A DNA stretch of 64,000 bases, from the NCBI GenBank assembly GCA_902363595.1, contig CABJAP010000018.1, positions 1-64,000 of the forward strand. Reading direction: 5' to 3'. Positions 27,032-36,500 of the stretch are shown one piece after another. Under the pieces are notes generated by a model that searched no databases, had not been told where the DNA came from, and saw only the letters and a program-made list of their open reading frames with translations. The DNA comes from Clostridia bacterium. GTDB lineage: Bacteria > Bacillota > Clostridia > Peptostreptococcales > Anaerovoracaceae. The translations under genes were made by a program, and so were the position numbers. The stretch's first letter is position 1. The number at the start of each line of letters is the position of its first letter.

Positions 27032-27109
27032 TATTTTTTCCATTGAGTGCGGCAGCCTGAAAAACACTGAGGCGTCCTGGGGCGATCTCAAGCCGCCGCT
27101 CGAAGTCGA

Positions 27110-27230
27110 TTGTCAGATAAATTTTTTTTCAGAATGGACTTTCCACTTGCTGCCACGATCAAGCCCAGCAAACCCACGGTTTTGCGTTAAAAAAAGGTGA
27201 AACTTTTTCCGGGATACGGAAGATGGGATC
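27110..27230. repeat. probable degenerate copy of the ~204-bp repeat (inverted)
   Basis: The segment with ATCAAGCCCAGCAAACCC, then GTTTTGCGTTAAAAAAAG, then AAACTTTTTCCGGGATA follows the order of the reverse complement of the 9-kb array unit, but with many differences. It lies in the gene-free interval 27032-27399. Confidence 0.4.
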
Positions 27231-27301
27231 CGAGGTCCGGCCTCCCGACTTTATAACACTACCCCCTGGGCCAGAATAGTGAGACTTACGGTACCGGTAA
27301 G

Positions 27302-27329
27302 ACGGCTGCATAAAACGGCAGCCGTTTTG
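27302..27329 (+). terminator. hairpin with short T-run
   Basis: ACGGCTGC (27302-27309) pairs perfectly with GCAGCCGT (27318-27325), followed by TTTGC. It lies between the ECF-ABC operon and the LytTR promoter. Confidence 0.5.
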
Positions 27330-27344
27330 CATGCGTCCAGGTTT

Positions 27345-27370
27345 TTGGCAGCGCCAATTTGTGATACAAT
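27345..27370 (+). promoter_or_regulatory. promoter region with palindrome upstream of ABC-LytTR gene
   Basis: TGTGATACAAT provides an extended -10 (27360-27370). The palindrome TTGGC-AGC-GCCAA (27345-27357) lies directly upstream, where a -35 would be, suggesting operator or activator control. Confidence 0.4.
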
Positions 27371-27399
27371 AAGGCGAACATGTAAGGAGGATTGGGAAA

Positions 27400-28305
27400 A
27401 TGCCAAGGGAATACACCAATATCGAAGATTTATTACAAAGTCTAACAATCTTTCAGGGAATCAACATTGAATGCAGTCAGGATGAGGAAAAAGAAATCTT
27501 CAAAACGTTTCTGCGGCTCTACGGCAGGCGAGGCGTATCCTATATTATGCGGACAGACAGGGGGTATGACCGCCAAACGGTGGGAGAATATCTGAAATTT
27601 TTCGAAAAGCTGTCTGCAAGCCGTTTGAGCTGCAAAGAAACGATGCGGGATTTTCAGCTGGAGGACATTCGAAGGAAAAAATTGCGGGAATGTACGGTGA
27701 GCGAACACATGCGGGTCAATTTTGCCAGGATTCGTTTGGCAGAAAATCGGCTGTGTTTTTTAGAAAATCCCATTTCCGACCTGGACGGCCTCAGTCAAAA
27801 GGTTATTTTGGAATGGATGGGAAAACAAGCGGAAGCAGAAGTTAAATTCGTTACCACCACTTCTTCCCTGCGCCATGCGCTGCTGCTTCCGGGAATGGCC
27901 TTCTATCAGGAAGAAGGACGGTACGTCCAAGTCCCCGATGAAGAAGAGACTGCCTCCTCCGATGGAGCCGTCCATAAGAAGATAGCAGCCAAATCCGGAA
28001 GCAAAACCCTGCTCTTTGAGCCAAAGGATATTGATTTTATTGAAAGCCTTAATAAAGCCAATTTTTTGTCCGTCAGAGATTCCAGTTATCAGGTTGGGTA
28101 TACCATGGATGAACTGGAGGAGATGCTGAAAGATTTCGGTTTTTTCCGCTGCCATAGGTCCTATATCGTCAATGTACAAAAAGTAGAAGAAATTGAAAAG
28201 TGGACCAAGAATAGCTACAGTCTGCGCCTGAATAACCCCCAGCACAGCCAGGTTCCGCTGGCCAAAGGCCGAGTCGCCCAGATGCGGAAAACCTATAACT
28301 GGTGA
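27400..28305 (+). CDS. LytTR-family regulator with degenerate ABC-ATPase-like N-terminus
   Basis: A 301-aa protein. Residues ~205-300 form a LytTR DNA-binding domain (DIDFIESLNKANFLSVRD, then FFRCHRSYIVNVQKV). The first ~170 residues resemble the second half of an ABC ATPase in order and spacing. A degenerate signature region lies at residues 98-112 (ECTVSEHMRVNFARIRLA), followed by a Walker-B-like RLCFLENP (117-124) and a D-loop-like SDLD. No Walker A is present, so ATP hydrolysis is not expected. It lies upstream of a true ABC pair and probably regulates it. RBS AAGGAGG precedes the ATG. Confidence 0.75.
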   Translation: MPREYTNIEDLLQSLTIFQGINIECSQDEEKEIFKTFLRLYGRRGVSYIMRTDRGYDRQTVGEYLKFFEKLSASRLSCKETMRDFQLEDIRRKKLRECTVSEHMRVNFARIRLAENRLCFLENPISDLDGLSQKVILEWMGKQAEAEVKFVTTTSSLRHALLLPGMAFYQEEGRYVQVPDEEETASSDGAVHKKIAAKSGSKTLLFEPKDIDFIESLNKANFLSVRDSSYQVGYTMDELEEMLKDFGFFRCHRSYIVNVQKVEEIEKWTKNSYSLRLNNPQHSQVPLAKGRVAQMRKTYNW

Positions 28306-28310
28306 GAAGC

Positions 28311-28363
28311 GGCTCCATTGGTCGCCTTATGGCTCCCCTGGTCCCAGATTCGGCTCCCCTGGT
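28311..28363. promoter_or_regulatory. three direct repeats, candidate LytTR-binding sites
   Basis: GGCTCCATTGGT (28311), GGCTCCCCTGGT (28331) and GGCTCCCCTGGT (28352) are spaced 20 and 21 bp, about two helical turns. They lie between the LytTR gene and the ABC operon it probably controls. LytTR proteins bind spaced direct repeats. Confidence 0.6.
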
Positions 28364-28432
28364 TACTGCGCTATTGCAAAGAAAGGAAGCTTACCCCATA
28401 ATCGGGTTCAGAAGATAGAAGGAGGAACATGT

Positions 28433-29275
28433 ATGGAATATTTAATTGAACTAAAAAAGGTTTGCCTGCAGTTTGATTTGGGCTTTGCCATCGAAAACCT
28501 GACCTTCGGTGTCAAAGAAAAGGAGATTTTCGGCTTCCTGGGGCCAAGCGGGGCCGGTAAGACCACGACCATTAAGCTGCTGACCAAGCAGCTGAAACGA
28601 AAGTCGGGCAGTATTTCCCTGCTGGGAAAGGACATCGATCAGGTAACCCGCAGCGATTATGACCAGATCGGAATTTTATCCGATACCAGCAATCTTTATG
28701 AGCGGATGAGCATCCAGGATAATCTGAACTTTTTCGCTGGTCTGAGAGGCATTGGCCGCGGCCAGGTAGAGGACATACTGCAGCGGGTCGGACTCAAAGA
28801 GCAGAGGAAACAAGTATTTAAAAAATGTTCACGAGGTATGAAGCAGAGAGCAATTTTGGCCTCAGCGGTATTACACCGTCCAAGGCTCTTGTTTTTAGAT
28901 GAACCTACCAGCGGCCTGGATCCGGCCACCAGCCAGGAGATCCACCGGCTGCTTTTGCAGCTCAACAAGACCGGCACAACAATATTCCTCACAACCCACA
29001 ACATGGAAGAAGCTGATAAGCTCTGCCATCGGGTGGGGATCATCAACCAAGGAAAACTGATCGCCTGCGGTGCTCCCCGGGACTTGAAGCTGGAATTCGC
29101 CAGGGATGAGATCCGTGTTATGAAAAGAGACCGACAGTACATCACAGTAAAAAAAGACGAAGCCGGCGCAAAACGGATTGCGGAACTGATTCAGGCAGGG
29201 GACTGTGTGACCATCCACAGCAATGAACCAAACCTGGAAGAAATCTTTTTGCAGTTAACAGGGAGGGAGTTTTAA
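28433..29275 (+). CDS. ABC-2 type transporter ATP-binding protein
   Basis: A 280-aa ATPase with Walker A GPSGAGKTTTIKLL, signature KKCSRGMKQRAILASAVL, Walker B LLFLDEPTSGLDP and switch His in LTTHNMEEAD. Note CSRGM in place of LSGGM. It belongs to the antibiotic/bacteriocin exporter group. RBS AGAAGGAGGAAC precedes the ATG. The permease starts directly after its stop codon. Confidence 0.9.
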   Translation: MEYLIELKKVCLQFDLGFAIENLTFGVKEKEIFGFLGPSGAGKTTTIKLLTKQLKRKSGSISLLGKDIDQVTRSDYDQIGILSDTSNLYERMSIQDNLNFFAGLRGIGRGQVEDILQRVGLKEQRKQVFKKCSRGMKQRAILASAVLHRPRLLFLDEPTSGLDPATSQEIHRLLLQLNKTGTTIFLTTHNMEEADKLCHRVGIINQGKLIACGAPRDLKLEFARDEIRVMKRDRQYITVKKDEAGAKRIAELIQAGDCVTIHSNEPNLEEIFLQLTGREF

Positions 29276-29995
29276 ATGGATATTTCAATGAGAAAAATTG
29301 GCGTTTTATTTAAAAAGGACTTTACAGACTTTTTTAAGAATATGGCGGTGTTTGTAAGCTGTATCATTCCGGTGATCTTCGCTGTAGTTTATAAGTATAT
29401 GCTGGCGGATATGGGTGTGGGTGCGCTATATTTGATGAATATGATCCTGGGGCTGAATCTGGCCATGATTTCAGTGATGCTGACGGCGACCACGATTGCC
29501 GAAGAAAAAGAAAAGTTCACCCTGCGGACACTGATGCTCTCCAATGTGAGCGGCGTCGAAGTGTTTACCTCTAAAATGCTGGTAACCAGCCTGATCATGC
29601 TCATCAGCAATACGCTCATTTTCCTGATCTCCGGGGTCGAGATCGGCCTGCTGCCCCTTTACATCGTGATAACCGTCATCGGGGGAATACCACTAATCCT
29701 GCTGGGAGCTTCGGTAGGCATCCTGGCCAGAGATCAGATGAATGCGGGCGTGTATGAAGTTCCGGTCATGCTGCTCTTCGTGCTGCCGACGGTTTTTAGC
29801 GGTATCAACAGCACGGTTGATAAGATCGCGGCCTTTACCCCTTGCCAGCCGACGCTGGATTTGGTCTTTCGGCTGCAGACGGGGAAGCTGGCATCCGGGG
29901 AGTCTCTGATGAACGCGGCGGTGATCTTGGCCTGGATCGTAATTGCGGCTATCATTCTGATACTGCTGTATCGGAAACGGGGAACGGATAACTAG
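29276..29995 (+). CDS. ABC-2 type transporter permease
   Basis: A 239-aa permease with six hydrophobic segments, of the compact ABC-2 type. The loop after helix 2 contains ATTIAEEKEKFTLRTLMLSNVSG, the usual coupling region in short ABC-2 permeases. It abuts the ATPase gene (stop then ATG) and forms a two-gene exporter under the LytTR-type regulator. The substrate is unknown; bacteriocin or peptide export or immunity is plausible. Confidence 0.85.
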   Translation: MDISMRKIGVLFKKDFTDFFKNMAVFVSCIIPVIFAVVYKYMLADMGVGALYLMNMILGLNLAMISVMLTATTIAEEKEKFTLRTLMLSNVSGVEVFTSKMLVTSLIMLISNTLIFLISGVEIGLLPLYIVITVIGGIPLILLGASVGILARDQMNAGVYEVPVMLLFVLPTVFSGINSTVDKIAAFTPCQPTLDLVFRLQTGKLASGESLMNAAVILAWIVIAAIILILLYRKRGTDN

Positions 29996-30090
29996 CCGCC
30001 AGGTACTGCTCGTAATTATTAGGTAGCATTTGTTTCTCTAGTTGGTTATACTTTAAGAAAAGATGAATCAAGTAAAAAAGGGAGGCAAAT

Positions 30091-30690
30091 ATGGACGAGA
30101 AAGAAAAAGAAACTTTACTATGCAGCAAATATAATCGTATTAATCGGATTTTGGCCATATACGGGGTCAGCCCGCAAGACCGGGAAGACTTACTGCATGA
30201 AGTTTTTATGAACGCGCTGCGGCATCTGTCCCAGCTTCGGGATACCGAAAAAATGGAAGCTTGGCTTTGGACGATTACCAGGAACACGCTGAATCATTAT
30301 TGGGAAGAGATTCGAACAAGCAGCAAATCAAAGATTTCCATCGAAGGCATGGATGAAAAGAACCAGGATATCTTCGATGATGCTGCATATGAACGCTTTA
30401 TACCTGAACTAAGTGAGCGCTTTCGCCATGAAGAGCTGGTTCAGGCTTTAAGACAGCTTAGCCGGGCATCATTAACGCTTCTTAGACTCCATTATTATGA
30501 AGGCTACAAGTTAAAAGAAATTGCGCAGATCATCGGAGAGACTGAGAGTTCAGTGAAAAGCCGCCATCAAAGAGCAATCGCAAGGCTGCGGCGGATTCTG
30601 ATTAAAAGCCAGTGGGCACAAGAAGCTGAGACAGGAGATCAGCGGCCGCCGGGCTTGCTGACTGCAGAATTAAAACCCGCTCTTCTTTGA
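30091..30690 (+). CDS. ECF-type RNA polymerase sigma factor
   Basis: A 199-aa ECF factor: region 2 SPQDREDLLHEVFMNALRHL with AWLWTITRNTLNHYWEE, region 4 LSRASLTLLRLHYYEGYKLKEIAQIIGETESSVKSRHQRAIARLR. The last ~30 residues (after RRILIKSQW) are an unusual tail. AAGGGAGGCAAAT precedes the ATG. No anti-sigma gene follows; the next gene is a redox protein 38 nt downstream. This is the third ECF gene in 10 kb. Confidence 0.87.
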   Translation: MDEKEKETLLCSKYNRINRILAIYGVSPQDREDLLHEVFMNALRHLSQLRDTEKMEAWLWTITRNTLNHYWEEIRTSSKSKISIEGMDEKNQDIFDDAAYERFIPELSERFRHEELVQALRQLSRASLTLLRLHYYEGYKLKEIAQIIGETESSVKSRHQRAIARLRRILIKSQWAQEAETGDQRPPGLLTAELKPALL

Positions 30691-30728
30691 GGACTCCTGT
30701 AAAATTAAGCGAAGGAAAGGAAAATAAA

Positions 30729-31508
30729 ATGAAACGGGTAATCACAATGTATTTTAGCCCAACAGGTACCAGCAGAAAGATTGCAGAAGCCATATCAAGT
30801 GCGATCTGTGCCCAATTCGGATGTGAAATGGAAACTATAAACTTAACTGAGAAAGAAATTAGAGACGGGGAGCACGAGTTTGAGGAGGATGCTTTACTGG
30901 TACTGGGCTATCCGGTATATGCAGGAAGAGTTCCCGATGTGCTGCAGGCGCCGCTGCGCATGTTAAAGGGCAGTGGTAATGCGGCAGTACTGGCCGCGGT
31001 CTATGGAAATCGGGATTATGAGGATGCCTTAGTAGAAGGACAGGACATTCTTACAAAAGCGGGATTCTCGGTCATCGGCGCAGGAGCATTCATCGGTGAA
31101 CATTCCTATTCCAAGAAGGTGGCTGCCGGGCGGCCCGATGAAACGGATATCCTGAAGGCTCAAGCATTCGGCCGCCAATTTGCAGAAAAGCTGGAGCAGG
31201 GCAGCACAGCGGAAATCAAAATCAAGGGAAATCGCCCATATAAAGACCCGATGCCTGACCTGCCTTTTGTTCCTAAGACTACGGACGCCTGTTCAAACTG
31301 CGGAATCTGCGTAAAAAAATGTCCGATGCAGGTTATTCATAAAGAAAACCCGCGGGTGGTTGATTCGGGCTGCATTCTGTGCAGCGCCTGTGTAAAGTGC
31401 TGTCCTGAGGAGGCCAAGATTATCGACGCAGAACCGATTCTCAAGATAAAAGCCATGCTAGAGTCTAAATTTACCCATCGGAAAGAGCCTGAACTGTTTC
31501 TGTTTTAA
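30729..31508 (+). CDS. EFR1-type flavodoxin-ferredoxin fusion protein
   Basis: A 259-aa protein with an N-terminal flavodoxin-like domain, FMN phosphate loop SPTGTSRKI at residues ~9-17. The C-terminus has two 4Fe-4S clusters: CSNCGICVKKCP (residues ~193-204) and CILCSACVKCCPEEA (~217-231). EFR1-family proteins are cytoplasmic electron carriers or reductases in anaerobes. ATG 30729 follows GAAGGAAAGG; the frame also opens at a TTG overlapping the sigma gene. Its 3' end overlaps the convergent mocR-like gene by 4 bp. Confidence 0.88.
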   Translation: MKRVITMYFSPTGTSRKIAEAISSAICAQFGCEMETINLTEKEIRDGEHEFEEDALLVLGYPVYAGRVPDVLQAPLRMLKGSGNAAVLAAVYGNRDYEDALVEGQDILTKAGFSVIGAGAFIGEHSYSKKVAAGRPDETDILKAQAFGRQFAEKLEQGSTAEIKIKGNRPYKDPMPDLPFVPKTTDACSNCGICVKKCPMQVIHKENPRVVDSGCILCSACVKCCPEEAKIIDAEPILKIKAMLESKFTHRKEPELFLF

Positions 31509-32902
31509 ATTTCCCACACCTTTTTCAGCTCTGTCAGTATGGACGTAAAGGCCTCTACTGGAATGGTTGGAAACCCCAGCAGAAGCTGGGAGCGGGGACA
31601 GTTTTGCGGATCGATATAGAGAACTTCCGTGGAATAAAAGCGAATACCGATGCTTTCAGCCCTTTCAATCAGCTGATCCTGAGAGAAGGGGCTTTTTATA
31701 TCCAGCAAAAGGTGGATCCCTGCGCCGCCTCCGCAGACCGAGACCGAATCCCCGAAGATTTCCTCCAGGGCAGAAAGCAGCGCAGCCTGTTTTTTTCGAT
31801 AGACTGTGCGCAGCCGGTTGATGTGACGCTCATAATAGCCTTCGGCGATAAAGTCCGCCAGCGCCAGCTGATGCAGCGGCGATACCTGGGCATTATACCG
31901 CTGATAATAAGCCTTGTAAGCCGGGATCAAGGACTTGGGAAAGACAATATAGGCGGTGCGCATGGACGGGGCCAGGGACTTGGAAAAGGTGCCGGTATAA
32001 ATAGTCCTGTCGTGGATGTCCAGCGATTGAAGAGCGGGTATAGGGTTGGTATAATAGCGCAGCTCACTGTCATAGTCGTCCTCGATCAGATAAGTATTGG
32101 TTTCCTGGGCCCATGACAGCAGCTGCCTTCGCTTTCCGACAGGTAGAACGGCGCCAGTAGGGAACTGATGAGAGGGTGTAACATATAAAAGGTCGGTGTC
32201 TAGTTTTTCCACAGCTGTCATGGAAATGCCGTCAGACTCCACCGGTACCGGCTGGAGCTGAAAACGATGGTTGGCAAAAATCGCCCGAATGCCGTCGTAC
32301 CCCGGTTCTTCCATAGCAAACCGCTTCCCTGTGTTTTCAAAGATGTTGGCGATCATTTCCATGGAATGCTGCTGACCGCAGGTTATGACCATTTGGTCCG
32401 GGTCGCAGACAACTCCCCTGGAACGCTGCAGATAGCGGGCAATTTCGAGGCGCAGAGCCGGTTCTCCCTGGCGGCAGGGATATTGGATCGCCGGATTAAG
32501 TTCCATTGTGGTCAAGGCATTATTCACACTTTTCCTCCACTGCCCATGAGGAAAAACGGAGTTATCGACAGAGCCGTATGCAAAATCATAGCGGGCAGGC
32601 ATCTTATATAAAGGCCCTTCCTCCCTACTGCGGCTGTGGGCCGGCGCTCCAGCATCCAGCTGGAGAGGGATTTTGCACACAAGAAATCCGCTGCCGATTC
32701 GGGATTCGATGTAGCCCTCAGCGGCCAGCTGCTGATAGGCTTTATCCACGGTATTCCTTCCCACGGAAAGTTCTTCGGCCAGTTTTCTGGTAGCTGGAAG
32801 CCGGTCTCCTGCGGCCAGGGCCCCTGTAAGGATTTCACGGACAAAGGCGGCGTAAATTTGTTCGTAGAGCGGCGATGCGCTGTCGCGGTCAATGTATAAC
32901 AT
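31505..32902 (-). CDS. MocR/PdxR-type GntR-aminotransferase transcriptional regulator
   Basis: A 465-aa fusion. The N-terminal GntR winged helix is residues ~10-75 (LYEQIYAAFVREILTGALAAGDRLPATRKLAEELSVGRNTVDKAY). A fold-type I aminotransferase domain follows, with the PLP lysine in TGTFSKSLAPSMR and the Asp region LIEDDYDSELRY. MocR proteins sense PLP or an amine and usually control vitamin B6 or amino-acid genes. It is divergent from a pyridoxamine-phosphate-oxidase-family gene (33019), its most likely target. The intergenic region carries a dyad. Confidence 0.9.
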   Translation of the reverse strand: MLYIDRDSASPLYEQIYAAFVREILTGALAAGDRLPATRKLAEELSVGRNTVDKAYQQLAAEGYIESRIGSGFLVCKIPLQLDAGAPAHSRSREEGPLYKMPARYDFAYGSVDNSVFPHGQWRKSVNNALTTMELNPAIQYPCRQGEPALRLEIARYLQRSRGVVCDPDQMVITCGQQHSMEMIANIFENTGKRFAMEEPGYDGIRAIFANHRFQLQPVPVESDGISMTAVEKLDTDLLYVTPSHQFPTGAVLPVGKRRQLLSWAQETNTYLIEDDYDSELRYYTNPIPALQSLDIHDRTIYTGTFSKSLAPSMRTAYIVFPKSLIPAYKAYYQRYNAQVSPLHQLALADFIAEGYYERHINRLRTVYRKKQAALLSALEEIFGDSVSVCGGGAGIHLLLDIKSPFSQDQLIERAESIGIRFYSTEVLYIDPQNCPRSQLLLGFPTIPVEAFTSILTELKKVWEI

Positions 32903-32940
32903 AAATGTTCCTTTTGTAATTGGATCCTGTCAAAATTTGA

Positions 32941-32968
32941 AAATTGGTGCTTACGTTAAAGCCAATTT
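32941..32968. promoter_or_regulatory. dyad between divergent mocR-like and Nim-like genes
   Basis: AAATTGG (32941-32947) and CCAATTT (32962-32968) are perfect complements, placed just upstream of a GTATACT -10-like box at 32973-32979. It is a candidate operator for the MocR-type regulator. Confidence 0.45.
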
Positions 32969-33018
32969 CATTGTATACTCATGGCAAGAAGAAATCAAGA
33001 AAAACAGGAGGTATCAAT

Positions 33019-33489
33019 ATGGATAAAGAAATGAGAAGAAGTGAAAAAGCTATGACTCGTGAGGAGTCGATGGAGGTCTTGGAAAAAGCGGAATACGGCG
33101 TGCTTTCAACAATCAGTACCGACCAGACGCCATACGGAACACCGATGAATTTTGTCTATCAGGATGGCGCCATCTATTTTCACTGCGCACTTACAGGGCA
33201 CAGACTGGAAAACTTGGCAGCCAACAGCAGCGCCTGTCTGACGGTTACAGACTCAGTAAAGCTGATGCCTGAGAAATTCAATACCCAGTACAGGTCGGTC
33301 ATCGTCTTTGGAACCGTTCAGATGGTGGAAGATCAAAAGGAAAAGAGAAAGGGGATCACAGCCATTTTAAAAAAACTGTCACCGGACCATTTAAAAGCGG
33401 GTGAGGACTATATCAATTCCGCGTTCGAAAAGCTGCATGTTCTTAGGCTGGATATCGAGAAGATCAGCGGAAAAGCGACCAGAGGATAG
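33019..33489 (+). CDS. Nim-like pyridoxamine 5'-phosphate oxidase family protein
   Basis: A 156-aa split-barrel protein related to the one at 17318. Landmarks are EKAEYGVLSTISTDQTPYGTPMNFVY and FHCALTGHRLENLAAN. Such proteins bind flavin, haem or PLP. Start: ATG 33019 with ACAGGAGG upstream; the open frame from 32944 runs through the intergenic dyad and is rejected. It is divergently transcribed from the mocR-like gene, which suggests B6-responsive control. Confidence 0.87.
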   Translation: MDKEMRRSEKAMTREESMEVLEKAEYGVLSTISTDQTPYGTPMNFVYQDGAIYFHCALTGHRLENLAANSSACLTVTDSVKLMPEKFNTQYRSVIVFGTVQMVEDQKEKRKGITAILKKLSPDHLKAGEDYINSAFEKLHVLRLDIEKISGKATRG

Positions 33490-33515
33490 AACTGGCGAAA
33501 TATTTTGCTTCCCTA

Positions 33516-33554
33516 TTTCCCAGGAGCGATTTATAATAAAAGCATCTTGGGAAA
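33516..33554. promoter_or_regulatory. imperfect inverted repeat flanking TATAAT before PHP-UvrD gene
   Basis: TTTCCCAGGAGC (33516-33527) and GCATCTTGGGAAA (33542-33554) are imperfectly complementary and flank TATAAT (33532-33537). This could be a promoter inside an operator, or a hairpin just before the RBS CAGGTGA. Confidence 0.35.
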
Positions 33555-33569
33555 AGCAGGTGAAGCAAC

Positions 33570-36500
33570 ATGTACATTGCCGATTTACATATTCATTCCA
33601 AATATTCACGGGCGACCAGTAGAGAATGCGTGCCGGAACATCTTGACCTTTGGGCCAGGAGGAAAGGCATCGATATCCTGGGGACCGGAGACTTTACCCA
33701 TCCGGCCTGGAGGCAGGAGCTGAAAGAAAAGCTTCTGCCTGCGGAGGATGGGCTTTATATACTCAAGGACGAATATCGAATCCGAGATGCTGCGACAGCT
33801 GATGAAAAACAGCCCCGCTTCATTCTTTCCGGTGAAATCAGCTCCATCTATAAGCAGGATGGGAAAACGAGAAAGGTGCATAATCTGATTTTGCTGCCAA
33901 GCCTGGAGGATGGGGAGCAATTGTCACGGAGGCTTGCGGCTATTGGAAACATTCATTCCGACGGCAGGCCTATACTGGGCCTTTCCAGCAGAGACTTGCT
34001 GGAGATCACCCTGGATGTCTGCCCGCAGGCCATCTTCATCCCGGCGCATATCTGGACGCCTCACTTCTCCCTGTTCGGCGCTTTTTCCGGTTTTGATACC
34101 ATTGGAGAATGCTTCGGCGACTTGACCCCATACATTCATGCGCTGGAAACGGGATTATCCTCCGATCCGCCGATGAACTGGCAGCTGTCGGCGCTGGATG
34201 GGTACAATCTGGTGTCCAACTCCGACGCCCACTCCCCGTCAAAACTGGGGCGTGAAGCCAATTTGCTGGATATTCCCCTATCCTATGAGGGAATGAAGGA
34301 AGCTTTGGAGAAGGGCAGCGGGCTTTGCGGCACCATTGAATTTTTCCCGGAGGAAGGCAAATACCATATGGACGGCCATCGGAAATGCGCGCTGAGCCTG
34401 AGCCCGGCGGAAACCGATCAGTACGGCGGCAGGTGTCCGGTATGCGGAAAAAAGATCACCATCGGCGTACTCCATAGGGTACAGCAGCTGGCGGATCGGG
34501 AAGAGGGCTGCTATAAACCGGAGGGCGGATATTTCGAAAGCCTGGTACCCCTGCCGGAGGTCATCGCCGCGTCCACGGACAAGTCGGCGGCCAGCGTGAA
34601 AGTGCAGCGCCAGTATGAGGCCATGCTCAAGGAGTTGGGGCCGGAATTCACGATCTTGCGCGAGATGCCCCTGGAGGAGATCGGCAGAATGGCAGGTCCG
34701 TGCATTGAAGAGGGCATCAGGCGGCTCCGCCAGGGCAAGGTGGAGCGGATTCCCGGGTATGACGGAGAGTATGGAAAGATCAAGATTATTGGAAAAGAGG
34801 AAATCGAGGAGTTGTGCGGGCAGATGAGCCTCTTTGCCGGATGTCCCCTCCCGGCCGGAGAGAAGCCTAAAAAGAAACTTAAGCCAGCGGCGGCGCCTCA
34901 AAAAGAGCCTGCAAAAGAAGAACCGTCTCATAAAGGTGCCAATTGCGAGCAGCTAGCGGCTATCGAAACAAAACAGTCTGTGACAGCGGTGATTGCAGGT
35001 CCCGGCACAGGCAAGACATATACATTGATTGAGCGGATCGCCTTTTTGATTGAGAAACTGGATCAGAAACCTTCGGATATAACAGCGGTCACCTTTACCA
35101 ATAAAGCGGCGGCGGAGATGCGGCTGCGGCTGGTGGAAAAGCTGGGATCGAATCGGGGCAGGTCTGTGAGGGTGGGAACCTTCCATGGGATTTGCCGGGA
35201 AATGCTGATTCAGGCGGGCTTGGCTGCCGCTTTGGCGGACGAAACCATCCAGCTTGAGCTGGCCGGACAGGCGAAAGTGGCGTGCGGGGTTTCCGTATCG
35301 CCGGTCAAGCTGCTGCGCCAGGTTTCTGCATATAAGATGGGGATGCTCCCGGAAGATAAAAAAATTCTCCAAGCATGCGAGGACTATACGAACAGGCTTC
35401 AGGATACGGGGCTTCTAGACTTTGACGATCTGCTGCTGGAGGTGCTTAAGCGCTGGGATCAATCTCCCCGGCATCCGGCCTTTTCCGCCGGCAGACATAT
35501 TCTGGTGGATGAGCTGCAGGATATCAATGAGATCCAGTATCAGCTGATTCGGGCCTGGAGCGCCCAGGCCGATACCCTCTTTGTCATCGGAGATCCGGAT
35601 CAGTCCATATACGGTTTTCGCGGATCCGATCCCGGCGTCTTTGGCCGGATTGAAAAGGAATATTCCCAGATTGACAGAATCCGCCTCACCCAAAATTACC
35701 GAAGCACGCCTCAGATTATCGACTGTGCATTGTCTGTGATTGACCATAACGACGGCCAACCCAGAACGCTGCTCGCAAGTGGGGCCGTCGGACAGCAGGT
35801 GCGGCTGGTCACAGCGGAAAGCCGTATGGCGGAAGCCGTTTTTATTGCCAAAGAAATTAACCGTATGACTGGCGGTATGGATATGATGGACGCCCAGAAT
35901 TTCGCATCCGCAAGGGAGCATCATCGAAGCTTCAGCGATATGGCGGTTCTTTATCGTACCCATTTTCAGGCCAAGCTTCTGGAACAATGTTTGAAAAAAG
36001 AAAGCATACCCTGCATCATCACGGGTAAAGAACCCTTTCAAGAAGATCCGGCGGTGCAGGCGGCGATCTGGTTTTTCCTTTATCTTTTGGAGCCAAAGGC
36101 CTATGAGGAGCAGATGAAGCGGGTTTGCAAAGGGATCTTTGAGACTGATCTTCAAGAAACTTGCCAATATCTAAAAGACTTGCTGCTGCCCCAACTAAAA
36201 GGAACCAAGCCGGAAACCCTCTTGCGGACCTGGGCGGAGAAAACAGGCCTTTCTTCTCATGAACCCCTGGAGAGTTTGTCAGGCATGGCTGTCTTTTATG
36301 ATGATATGAGGACCTTTTTAGACCAGCTGCTGCTGGGTGAGGAGCAGGACTTGGAGCGAAGCGCTTCCGGCAAACGGTACGACTCAGGCGCGGTCAGACT
36401 CATGACCCTTCACGCAGCAAAGGGACTGGAATTTCCTGTGATTTTTCTATGCGGCGTCAATGAAGACTTTATTCCTATGGCGAAGGGGGACATCCAGGAG

